Source: Mesostigma viride (taxonomy: Eukaryota > Streptophyta > Mesostigmatophyceae > Mesostigmatales > Mesostigmataceae). From it: DNA of 64,000 bases. The translations under genes and the position numbers were made by a program. The number at the start of each line of letters is the position of its first letter. Position 1 is the stretch's first letter. The notes under the pieces were generated by a model. That model ran no database searches and was not told where the DNA came from. It worked only from the letters and a program-made list of their open reading frames with translations. Shown here piece by piece: positions 54,295 to 64,000 of this stretch. The stretch is from NCBI GenBank assembly GCA_009746045.1, contig RPFO01000406.1, positions 3,560,701 through 3,624,700 on the forward strand, written 5' to 3'.

Positions 54295-55208
54295 CAAAGT
54301 TTGTATATGATGGTCATGGCCTGTATTGACCAAATTTATGCCACTGACAAGTTGATGGCCGTCCCTTGCTCTTGCAAAAGCCCCGCTGAAAAGATGCCAT
54401 GACAACTTCATTCTGACGATTCCATGACCGTGCCTTATTTGTACATGATTGGTGCTGGCAGGAACAAGGACGGTCAGCGTGTGGTCAAAGCGGACAAAGC
54501 GAACAACAGCAAACGTTGGCACTGGTGGAGCTGTCGGTAAAGTGACAAATTTGTTGTGAATAATGTGTAATTGTATACCAAGTAGGGAGCTCATGAAAGT
54601 AAGGAATAGAGAGGTTTACGTAAATAATAACGAACCATTTCTGGCCTTCCCTGGCTTTAAGGCTGCACGCAAGCTACCTTTCAAAATATGGCGCAAGTAT
54701 GGAACGCAGTTCATTCGTCCGGAGGAATGCTGCCCGTCAACAGCCCCCGTTCAGAAATTTCCGTCGAACTTTACTTGAGATTCGGAAATCTGAACGTGCG
54801 GTTGGAGTTTCGAGGGGAAGCCCAAGTTCCCCAAGTACTGTAATCCACCAATGACGCGCCTCGAACACTTGCCCGCTAAAACCTAAGCAGCCGCTCCGGC
54901 TGGCCACATAAACGAAACAAGATGCCGCAGTATCGACACCAGCACCTAACCTGAAGTCTCTGACTTATTTATATTAAAAAATTATAATTACTTACAGCAG
55001 AGTGAAATCACTCAAACCAAAGCAAACGCCCAGCTATAAACCTATATACAGAGCCATGTCAAAGCTCTATACTACGATAAGACCAATGGAAACGCCTAAC
55101 GGGAGGAACCTAATAGCCCTGCTGCACCGCAAAATCAGCCTGCGTACGGCGGAGCATGATGTCAGCCATGGCCCGAGTCAGCGCCACCGACAAGCGCTGA
55201 CGCCAATA
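54295..55208. repeat. Subtelomeric module C4 (type I, truncated)
   Basis: It is nearly identical to 43403-44320 of C2, including the start of the same non-LTR insert (from about 54963). At 55208 (GCTGACGCCAATATG) the insert breaks off directly into the GGGCGTA heptamers. The rest of the insert and the whole common part, about 3.1 kb in C2, are missing. Confidence 0.85.
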
Positions 55209-58200
55209 TGTGGGCGTAGGGCGTAGGGCATAGGGCGTAGGGCGTAGGGCGTAGGGCGTAGGGCGTAGGGCGTAGGGCGTAGGGCGTAGGGCGTAGGGCG
55301 TAGGGCGTAGGACGTAGGGCTAAGGGCTAAGGGCTAAGGGCCCGCAGGGCTTAGCGCTTAGGCCTTAGGGCTTAGGGCTTAGGGCTTAGGGCTTAGGGCT
55401 TAGGGCTTAGCGGTTAGGGTCAAGGGCTTAGGGCTTAGGGCTTAGGGCTGAGGGCTTAGGGCTTAGGGCTTAGGGCTTAGGGCTTAGGGCTTAGGGCTTA
55501 GGGCTTAGGGCTTAGGGCTTAGTAGGGCTTAAGGCTTAGGGCTTAGGGCTGAGGGCTTAGGGCTTAGGGCTTAGGGCTTAGGGCTTAGGGCTTAGGGCTT
55601 AGGGCTTAGGGCTCAGGGCTTAGGGCTTAGGGCTTAGCGGTTAGGGCTCAGGGCTAAGGGCTCAGGGCTCAGGGCTCAGGGCTCAGGGCTCAGGGCTCAG
55701 GGCTTAGGGCTTAGGGCTTAGGGCTTAGGGCTTAGTTAGGGCTTAGTGCTTTAGGCTTAGGGCTTAGGGCTTAGGGCTTAGGGCTTAGGGCTTAGGGCTT
55801 CAGGCTTAGGACTTAGGGCTTGGGGCTTAGGGCTTCGGGCTTCGGGCTTCGGGTTTCGGGCTTAGGGCTTCGGGCTTCGGGCTTCGGGCTTCGGGCTTCG
55901 GGCTTCGGGCTTCGGGCTTCGGGCTTCGGGCTTCGGGCTTCGGGCTTCGAGCTTCGGGCTTCGGGCTTCGGGCTTACGGCTTAGGGCTTTGGGCTTCGGG
56001 CTTCGGACTTCGGGCTTCGGCCTTCGGCCTTCGGCCTTCGGGCTTCGGACTTCGGGCTTCGGGCTTCGGGCTTCAGGCTTTGGGCTTTGGGCTTCGGGCT
56101 TCGGGCTTCGGGTTTCGGGCTAAGGGCTTCGCGCTTAGTGCTTCGGGCTTCGGGCTTCGGGCTTCGGGCTTCGGGCTTCGGGCTTAGGGCTTAGGGCTTA
56201 GGGCTTAGGGCTTAGGGCTTAGGGCTTAGGGCTTAGGGCTTAGGGCTTAGGGCTTAGGGCTTAGGGCTTAGGGCTTAGGGCTTAGGGCTTAGGGCTTAGG
56301 GCTTAGGGCTTAGGGCTTAGGGCTTAGGGCTTAGGGCTGAGGGCTTAGGGCTTAGGGCTTAGGGCTTAGGGCTTTAGGCTGAGGGCGGAGGGCTTAGGGC
56401 TATTAACTGGCTAACTTAGCGCTTAGAGGTTAGGGTCTAGGGCTTAGGGCTTAGGGCTTCGGGCTTCGGGCTTACGGCTTAGGGCTTTGGGCTTCAGGTT
56501 GAGGGCTTAGTAGGGCTTAGGGCTCAGTAGGGCTACAGGTTGAGGGCTTAGTAGGGCTTAGGGCTCAGTAGGGCTAAGGGCTTAGGGCTTACATAGGGCT
56601 TAGGGCTTAGTTCTGGCTTCGGGCTTCTGGCTTCGGGCTTAGGGGTGAGGGCTTAGGGCTCAGGGATTTGGGATTTGGGATTTGGGATTTGGGATTTGGG
56701 ATTTGGGATTTGGGATTTGGGATTTGGGATTTGGGATTTGGGATTTGGGATTTGGGATTTGGGATTTGGGATTTGGGATTTGGGATTTGGGATTTGGGAT
56801 TTGGGATTTGGGATTTGGGATTTGGGATTTGGGATTTGGGATTTGGGATTTGGGATTTGGGATTTGGGATTTGGGATTTGGGATTTGGGATTTGGGATTT
56901 GGGATTTGGGATTTGGGATTTGGGATTTGGGATTTGGGATTTGGGATTTGGGATTTGGGATTTGGGATTTGGGATTCGGGATTCGGGATTCGGGATTCGG
57001 GATTCGGGATTCGGGATTCGGGATTCGGGATTCGGGATTCGGGATTCGGGATTCGGGATTCGGGATTCGGGATTCGGGATTCGGGATTCGGGATTCGGGA
57101 TTGGGGATTGGGGATTGGGGATTGGGGATTGGGGATTGGGGATTGGGGATTGGGGATTGGGGATTTGGGATTTGGGATTTGGGGTTTGGGATTTGGGATT
57201 TGGGATTTGGGATTTGGGATTTGGGATTTGGGATTTGGGATTTGGGATTCGGGATTCGGGATTCGGGATTCGGGATTCGGGATTCGGGATTCGGGATTCG
57301 GGATTCGGGATTCGGGATTCGGGATTCGGGATTCGGGATTCGGGATTCGGGATTCGGGATTCGGGATTCGGGATTCGGGATTCGGGGTTCGGGATTCGGG
57401 GTTCGGGGTTCGGGGTTCGGGGTTCGGGGTTCGGGGTTCGGGGTTCGGGGTTCGGGGTTCGGGGTTCGGGGTTCGGGGTTCGGGGTTCGGGGTTCGGGGT
57501 TCGGGGTTCGGGGTTCGGGGTTCGGGGTTCGGGGTTCGGGGTTCGGGGTTCGGGGTTCGGGGTTCGGGGTTCGGGGTTCGGGGTTCGGGGTTCGGGGTTC
57601 GGGGTTCGGGGTTCGGGGTTCGGGGTTCGGGGTTCGGGGTTCGGGGTTCGGGGTTCGGGGTTCGGGGTTCGGGGTTCGGGGTTCGGGGTTCGGGGTTCGG
57701 GGTTCGGGGTTCGGGGTTCGGGGTTCGGGGTTCGGGGTTCGGGGTTCGGGGTTCGGGGTTCGGGGTTCGGGGTTCGGGGTTCGGGGTTCGGGGTTCGGGG
57801 TTCGGGGTTCGGGGTTCGGGGTTCGGGGTTCGGGGTTCGGGGTTCGGGGTTCGGGGTTCGGGGTTCGGGGTTCGGGGTTCGGGGTTCGGGGTTCGGGGTT
57901 CGGGGTTCGGGGTTCGGGGTTCGGGGTTCGGGGTTCGGGGTTCGGGCTTCGGGCTTCGGGCTTCGGGCTTCGGGCTTCGGGCTTCGGGCTTCGGGCTTCG
58001 GGCTTCGGGCTTCGGGCTTCGGGCTTCGGGCTTCGGGCTTCGGGCTTCGGGCTTCGGGCTTCGGGCTTCGGGCTTCGGGCTTCGGGCTTCGGGCTTCGGG
58101 CTTCGGGCTTCGGGCTTCGGGCTTCGGGCTTCGGGCTTCGGGCTTCGGGCTTCGGGCTTCGGGCTTCGGGCTTCGGGCTTCGGGCTTCGGGCTTCGGGCT

Positions 58201-60829
58201 TCGGGCTTCGGGCTTCGGGCTTCGGGCTTCGGGCTTCGGGCTTCGGGCTTCGGGCTTAGGGCTTAGGGCTTAGGGCTTAGGGCTTAGGGCTTAGGGCTTA
58301 GGGCTTAGGGCTTAGGGCTTAGGGCTTAGGGCGGAGGGCGGAGGGCGGAGGGCGGAGGGCGGAGGGCTTAGGGCTTAGGGCTTTAGGCTGAGGGCGGAGG
58401 GCTTAGGGCTATTAACTGGCTAACTTAGCGCTTAGAGGTTAGGGTCTAGGGCTTAGGGCTTAGGGCTTCGGGCTTCGGGCTTACGGCTTAGGGCTTTGGG
58501 CTTCAGGTTGAGGGCTTAGTAGGGCTTAGGGCTCAGTAGGGCTACAGGTTGAGGGCTTAGTAGGGCTTAGGGCTCAGTAGGGCTAAGGGCTTAGGGCTTA
58601 CATAGGGCTTAGGGCTTAGTTCTGGCTTCGGGCTTCTGGCTTCGGGCTTAGGGGTGAGGGCTTAGGGCTCAGGGATTTGGGATTTGGGATTTGGGATTTG
58701 GGATTTGGGATTTGGGCTTTGGGCTTTAGGATTTGGGATTTGGGATTTGGGCTTTGGGCTTTGGGCTTTGGGATTTGGGATTTGGGATTTGGGATTTGGG
58801 ATTTGGGATTTGGGATTTGGGATTTGGGATTTGGGATTTGGGATTTGGGATTTGGGATTTGGGATTTGGGATTTGGGATTTGGGATTTGGGATTTGGGAT
58901 TTGGGATTTGGGATTTGGGATTTGGGATTTGGGATTTGGGATTTGGGATTTGGGATTTGGGATTTGGGATTTGGGATTTGGGATTTGGGATTCGGGATTC
59001 GGGATTCGGGATTCGGGATTCGGGATTCGGGATTCGGGATTCGGGATTCGGGATTCGGGATTCGGGATTCGGGATTCGGGATTCGGGATTCGGGATTCGG
59101 GATTCGGGATTCGGGATTCGGGATTGGGGATTGGGGATTGGGGATTGGGGATTGGGGATTGGGGATTTGGGATTTGGGATTTGGGATTTGGGATTTGGGA
59201 TTTGGGATTTGGGATTCGGGATTTGGGATTCGGGATTCGGGATTCGGGATTCGGGATTCGGGATTCGGGATTCGGGATTCGGGATTCGGGATTCGGGATT
59301 CGGGATTCGGGATTCGGGATTCGGGATTCGGGGTTCGGGGTTCGGGGTTCGGGGTTCGGGGTTCGGGGTTCGGGGTTCGGGGTTCGGGGTTCGGGGTTCG
59401 GGGTTCGGGGTTCGGGGTTCGGGGTTCGGGGTTCGGGGTTCGGGGTTCGGGGTTCGGGGTTCGGGGTTCGGGGTTCGGGGTTCGGGGTTCGGGGTTCGGG
59501 GTTCGGGGTTCGGGGTTCGGGGTTCGGGGTTCGGGGTTCGGGGTTCGGGGTTCGGGGTTCGGGGTTCGGGGTTCGGGGTTCGGGGTTCGGGGTTCGGGGT
59601 TCGGGGTTCGGGGTTCGGGGTTCGGGGTTCGGGGTTCGGGGTTCGGGGTTCGGGGTTCGGGGTTCGGGGTTCGGGGTTCGGGGTTCGGGGTTCGGGGTTC
59701 GGGGTTCGGGGTTCGGGGTTCGGGGTTCGGGGTTCGGGGTTCGGGGTTCGGGGTTCGGGGTTCGGGGTTCGGGGTTCGGGGTTCGGGGTTCGGGGTTCGG
59801 GGTTCGGGGTTCGGGGTTCGGGGTACGGGGTTCGGGGTTCGGGGTTCGGGGTTCGGGGTTCGGGGTTCGGGGTTCGGGGTTCGGGGTTCGGGGTTCGGGG
59901 TTCGGGGTTCGGGGTTCGGGGTTCGGGGTTCGGGGTTCGGGGTTCGGGGTTCGGGGTTCGGGGTTCGGGGTTCGGGGTTCGGGGTTCGGGGTTCGGGGTT
60001 CGGGGTTCGGGGTTCGGGGTTCGGGGTTCGGGGTTCGGGGTTCGGGGTTCGGGGTTCGGGGTTCGGGGTTCGGGGTTCGGGGTTCGGGGTTCGGGGTTCG
60101 GGGGTCGGGGTCGGGGTTCGGGGTTCGGGGTTCGGGCTTCGGGCTTCGGGCTTCGGGCTTCGGGCTTCGGGCTTCGGGCTTCGGGCTTCGGGCTTCGGGC
60201 TTCGGGCTTCGGGCTTCGGGCTTCGGGCTTCGGGCTTCGGGCTTCGGGCTTCGGGCTTCGGGCTTCGGGCTTCGGGCTTCGGGCTTCGGGCTTCGGGCTT
60301 CGGGCTTCGGGCTTCGGGCTTCGGGCTTCGGGCTTCGGGCTTCGGGCTTCGGGCTTCGGGCTTCGGGCTTCGGGCTTCGGGCTTCGGGCTTCGGGCTTCG
60401 GGCTTCGGGCTTCGGGCTTCGGGCTTCGGGCTTCGGGCTTCGGGCTTCGGGCTTCGGGCTTCGGGCTTCGGGCTTCGGGCTTCGGGCTTCGGGCTTCGGG
60501 CTTCGGGCTTCGGGCTTCGGGCTTCGGGCTTCGGGCTTCGGGCTTCGGGCTTCGGGCTTCGGGCTTCGGGCTTCGGGCTTCGGGCTTCGGGCTTAGGGCT
60601 TAGGGCTTAGGGCTTAGGGCTTAGGGCTTAGGGCTTAGGGCTTAGGGCTTAGGGCTTAGGGCTTAGGGCTTAGGGCTTAGGGCTTAGGGCTTAGGGCTTA
60701 GGGCTTAGGGCTTAGGGCTTAGGGCTTAGGGCTTAGGGCTTCGGGCTTCGGGCTTCGGGCTTCGGGCTTCGGGCTTAGCGCTTAGCGCTTAGGGCTTAGG
60801 GCTCAGAGCTTAGGGTGTAGGGTTTAGCA
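55209..60829 (+). repeat. Heptamer array beta-2 with an internal 2-kb duplication
   Basis: After GGGCGTA and GGGCTTA/GGGCTTC parts, two units follow. Unit 1 (about 56371-58382): GGGATTT 56665-56974, GGGATTC to 57096, GGGATTG to 57162, GGGATTT to 57245, GGGATTC to 57384, GGGGTTC to 57944, GGGCTTC to 58254, GGGCTTA to 58330, GGGCGGA to 58365. Unit 2 (58383-60740) repeats the order: GGGATTT 58677-58989, GGGATTC to 59123, GGGATTG to 59164, GGGATTT to 59213, GGGATTC to 59329, GGGGTTC to 60134, GGGCTTC to 60592, GGGCTTA to 60740. Both start with the same marker (TATTAACTGGCTAACTTAGC at 56401 and 58409). Confidence 0.9.
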
Positions 60830-63800
60830 AAGTCTGCGTGTGATGGTCATGGCCTGTATTGACCAAATTTATGCCACTGACAAGTTTATGGCCGTCCCTT
60901 GCTCTTGCAAAAGCCCGCTGAAAAGATGCCATGACAACTTTATTCTGACGACTCTATGAACGTGCCTTATGTATACATGACCGGTGCTTGCAGGAGTGAG
61001 GACCGTCAGCGTGTGGTCAAAGCGGACAAAGCGAACAACAGCAAACGTTGGCACTGGTGGAGCTGGCGGTAAAGTGACAAATTTGTTGTGAATAATGTGT
61101 AATTGTATACCAAGTAGGGAGCTCATGAAAGTAAGGAATAGAGAGGTTTACGTAAATAATAACGAACCATTTCTGGCCTTCCCTGGCTTTAAGGCTGCAC
61201 GCAAGCTACCTTTCAAAATATGGCGCAAGTATGGAACGCAGTTCATTCGTCCGGAGGAATGCTGCCCGTCAACAGCCCCCGTTCAGAAATTTCCGTCGAA
61301 CTTTACTTGAGATTTGGAAATCTGAACGTGCGGTTGGAGTTTCGAGGGGAAGCCCCAGTTCCCCAAGTACTGTAATCCACCAATGACGCACCTCGAACAC
61401 TTGCCCGCTAAAACCTAAGCAGCCGCTCCGGCTGGCCGCATAAACGAAACAAGATGCCGCAGTATCGACACCAGCACCTAACCTGAAGTCTCTGATTAAT
61501 ATATATGTATACTAGATCTTGAAATCTATCAATGCAGAGCCATACAGCAGGGAATACCTTTCTTTGACAGAAATGACAAGAAAACACACAAAATTCTCCA
61601 AGTGTCATGCAACACCCCTGGTGTATATAGCTCCTCATCGGCTAACTGGCCAGTGCCGCGGTACTCGGGTGTTACGGGCCTGCCATGTGGCAGCTGCATG
61701 CCATCTACCTCCGTGAGCTTGAGGACAAACATCAACCTGAGCAGCTGGTGATCTTTGGGAGGACATCCACAGGCTCTCCACGGTTGGCAACTATCGACTC
61801 ATGCCCACAGGCAACAAAGCCAAGAGTCCATGCCTTAGCCATCTCAACTTGGGGCTTTCCTCTCAACTTGGGGCATCATCTCCACTACCTTGCGCCAAGG
61901 TACTGTCAGCCGACTCGTTCCACGGAACTGATACGTCTGCACCCCCAACAGACGTGGGTCAGACGTAGTTGGGATGATCAGCAATTGGTTGCTTAGTGTC
62001 ATGTCCCCCTATAATCTGACCCCTCACAGCCCTCACAGTCACACTAAGACCTAGAGGGAGTACTTAGCTCGATATATCTGTAGGGGGAAACTGCCCTTCC
62101 CATCTAGTGCCAACTCTTCAGAGGTTATCCTCACCCCTGCAGGCATGCAGGCATAAGAAATTCTGTCCCGATATGGCAGGCCCGGAGGCCCCTGAGAACC
62201 CTCTACCACACTGAACGTGGTGGGCACCCCCAGAATAGGCACATTCACTTCCCCTCGGATCTTCGTGGACACATTCCCCGAGATGTCAGACACAGCTGGG
62301 CAACCAAGGGATGACATCTGCAAGCCTAGCTGTAGCATCTTCTACCCTGAGAATAGACACCTGAGAATTGGTATCCACCTCTGATGTTGGTGCCCATCAT
62401 GAGCCCCGCCCCGTGAGCTACCTTAGGAGGAGATAGTTTGGGATCACGCTTGCTGCTAGCTCATCAGTGCTTGGATGACGTCCGCCATCAGTGGCCCCCT
62501 GGGCTGTGGTGCAGCCCTGGCGCCTGCTGGCCTTGCGACAGTTGCTGCAGCAGACTCCTGCTTCACTTACTCCATCCAGGACAGACCATCATCCAAGGCA
62601 TGGAAGGTTAGCTCCTGCTGCCTGGCTCCCATCCAGTTCCTCCCCTTCCCAGGGTGGATCAGGGCCGTCTACAGGACAGACTGAATTTGGCCTTCTTTAG
62701 TTGACGTGAGCCCAGGACAACCTATACACGTGCCTTGGAACCTTTTCCAAAGCCACCAGACAAGAATGGTTAGCCTCATCATCCACGTAGGTTACCAGCC
62801 CATCCTGCCACCTCCCCTGCTTGCCTGATCTTGACAGTTCCTTCCACATCCTGACCCTCCGTCCCACCTGTGGCCTCGGCATCTAACAGCCCTTGTCCTT
62901 CCGCCTTAGCCAGGCAAACACCCTGTCTACCTTCCAGTTACGCATGCATTCACTGTTTCCAAAGAAAGACAACATCCCAAACTGCAATATGCCAGGGGAG
63001 AGATGGCCACACCATCATAGCAGTAGTTTACCCTGTTATATGTGTTCATTGAGAATGATAAATTACGGAGGTGAGATTGGCATGCAACACAAGGAAAACC
63101 CTGAAAAGAAGAATATATGTATATGTACCACCACACTAGGTGTGACTGTGATGTCAGCACACGTCAGGCAGACTGAAGCACGTTTAAAATGTTTGTTGGA
63201 CAACCAGTCGCGCTCTGCGATTCTTCATTTTGCGGAAGCTACAAAGTGTAAGAGGTGGTGACCACCGCAAATGGTTTCTGTTTAGGCTTTCCTATATCCT
63301 TGGGGGTAAAAACAAGTGTTTTGTGGAAAAGTCTTGAGTTCATGCATCAAATAGTCTTGTTCTGGACTCTGGCACCAAATTTTTCTAAATTTAAATTAGG
63401 CGCGCCAGATAGATAGACCTAGTACCTTGTACCTGGCCACGTGCTAGTGATCCTCTGAATAATGAGCTGTGCTGTGTGAATCCGTTTCTGGCCTTGCTTT
63501 GCTTTGCTTGCATAACCACAAAACATCAAATTTATGACAATATGCGTGCTGACTCAAGTCATGCACTATAGACTATAATCGCCAAACTTCAGTCGATCTA
63601 AAACATCAAATGGTGATGGATTTTCATGGTTCATGATCCAATCAACCCACTGTCCGTCACGGATTTCAGGAATTTGTTGGCTGCTAGCCCAGTTCCTCAC
63701 GCTTTTGTGTCCTTTGGTCCCGTAGCCTGGCCGAAATTTCTTTGATAGGGAAGCGTAATCTCCAGAGACCAAGTCCGGTACTTGCCAGTTTTTGCTACTT

Positions 63801-64000
63801 TAAAGGGCTTGGGTACCGCATGCAGCCCCGTGCGCAATTACCGGGACGATTCCTGCAGTTTTGGCTAGAGTTTTTTCGTCAAACATGCTTTGTGCCAAAA
63901 GACTTATAGCCAGAACTTGAAGCAGGCACGGTTGCTTGGCACAAGGGCGCTCAGCTGGCAGCCCTTTCAATCCCTTCTAGCAAGCATTCGTGATGAAGGA
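60830..64000. repeat. Subtelomeric module C5 (type II), runs off the window
   Basis: It starts AAAGTCTGCGTGTGATGG like C3 and shares C3-specific bases (GTGTATATAGCTCC, GAGATGTCAGACAC). It is complete where C3 is deleted, lacks the non-LTR insert, and keeps the gag-protease remnant (62051-62553) and the conserved short frame (63566-63772). By the order of the array, an alpha-type heptamer block should follow beyond 64000. Confidence 0.85.

Noticed and set aside
49133-60610. Open frames of 399 to 639 codons ([28 protein letters not shown] repeats) in all three forward frames
   Set aside because: The 7-bp unit read three times gives 7 codons, so all frames carry the same heptapeptide, and units such as GGGATTC or GGGGTTC cannot form a stop. 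There are no start context, splice sites or flanking coding sequence.
42187-60829. True telomere
   Set aside because: The canonical GGGTTTA never forms a run, the arrays are interrupted by complex modules, and sequence continues on both sides. Subtelomeric or interstitial satellite is the safer reading.

Overview
This window is eukaryotic nuclear DNA, most likely from a green alga. The evidence is indirect. A split gene has GT..AG introns. A Ty1/copia-type LTR is followed by a plant-like initiator-tRNA primer site (TGGTATCGGAGG). There are tyrosine-recombinase retrotransposons of the DIRS/PAT/Ngaro order, known from volvocine algae among others. The right end holds heptamer satellites one base away from the plant/algal telomere repeat (GGGTTTA). 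A repeat-rich prasinophyte would fit, but the species cannot be fixed from sequence alone. There are no operons, Shine-Dalgarno sites, tRNAs, rRNAs or CRISPR arrays.

Left part (1 to about 39 kb): one host gene can be recognised, a polytopic membrane protein on the + strand. Its exons are at 9370-9601, 10481-11085, 25950-26459 and probably 34644-34795. Splice phases are compatible throughout, and introns of about 14.9 kb and 8.2 kb are packed with mobile DNA. Around and inside it are: (i) decayed tyrosine-recombinase (YR) retrotransposons, with a minus-strand set at 1-5290 and a plus-strand set at 12.9-17.0 kb, coding order RT, RNase H, YR; (ii) three further short element families without any recognisable enzyme (17.9-24.2, 28.9-31.0 and 35.2-37.2 kb) that share the YR element's end layout A1-internal-B1-A2-B2; (iii) a hAT-like DNA transposon with 17-bp inverted ends and an 8-bp target duplication (20726-22179); (iv) copia LTRs, a copia gag piece and a copia RNase H piece; (v) a Ty3-like gag remnant; and (vi) pieces of a non-LTR element whose C-terminus has a PD..DV signature. 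Insertions are nested, so their order in time can be read.

Right part (about 39 to 64 kb): a subtelomere-like higher-order array. Five copies of a complex module (C1-C5, 0.9 to 4 kb) alternate with heptamer arrays of two kinds (alpha and beta). The arrays consist of homogeneous blocks of GGGNTTN variants that change one base at a time, always G-rich on the + strand. This suggests, but does not prove, that the chromosome end lies to the right. The long open frames there are only a by-product of the 7-bp period. The modules carry a decayed gag-protease remnant, a conserved unrecognised 68-codon frame, and in C2 and C4 the same non-LTR insertion.

The most interesting signals are: the A1-internal-B1-A2-B2 architecture shared by four families, with a CCCA-rich spacer found only between A2 and B2; the one-step mutational walk of the heptamer satellite with its 2-kb duplicated block order; and the host gene stretched by nested retroelements.
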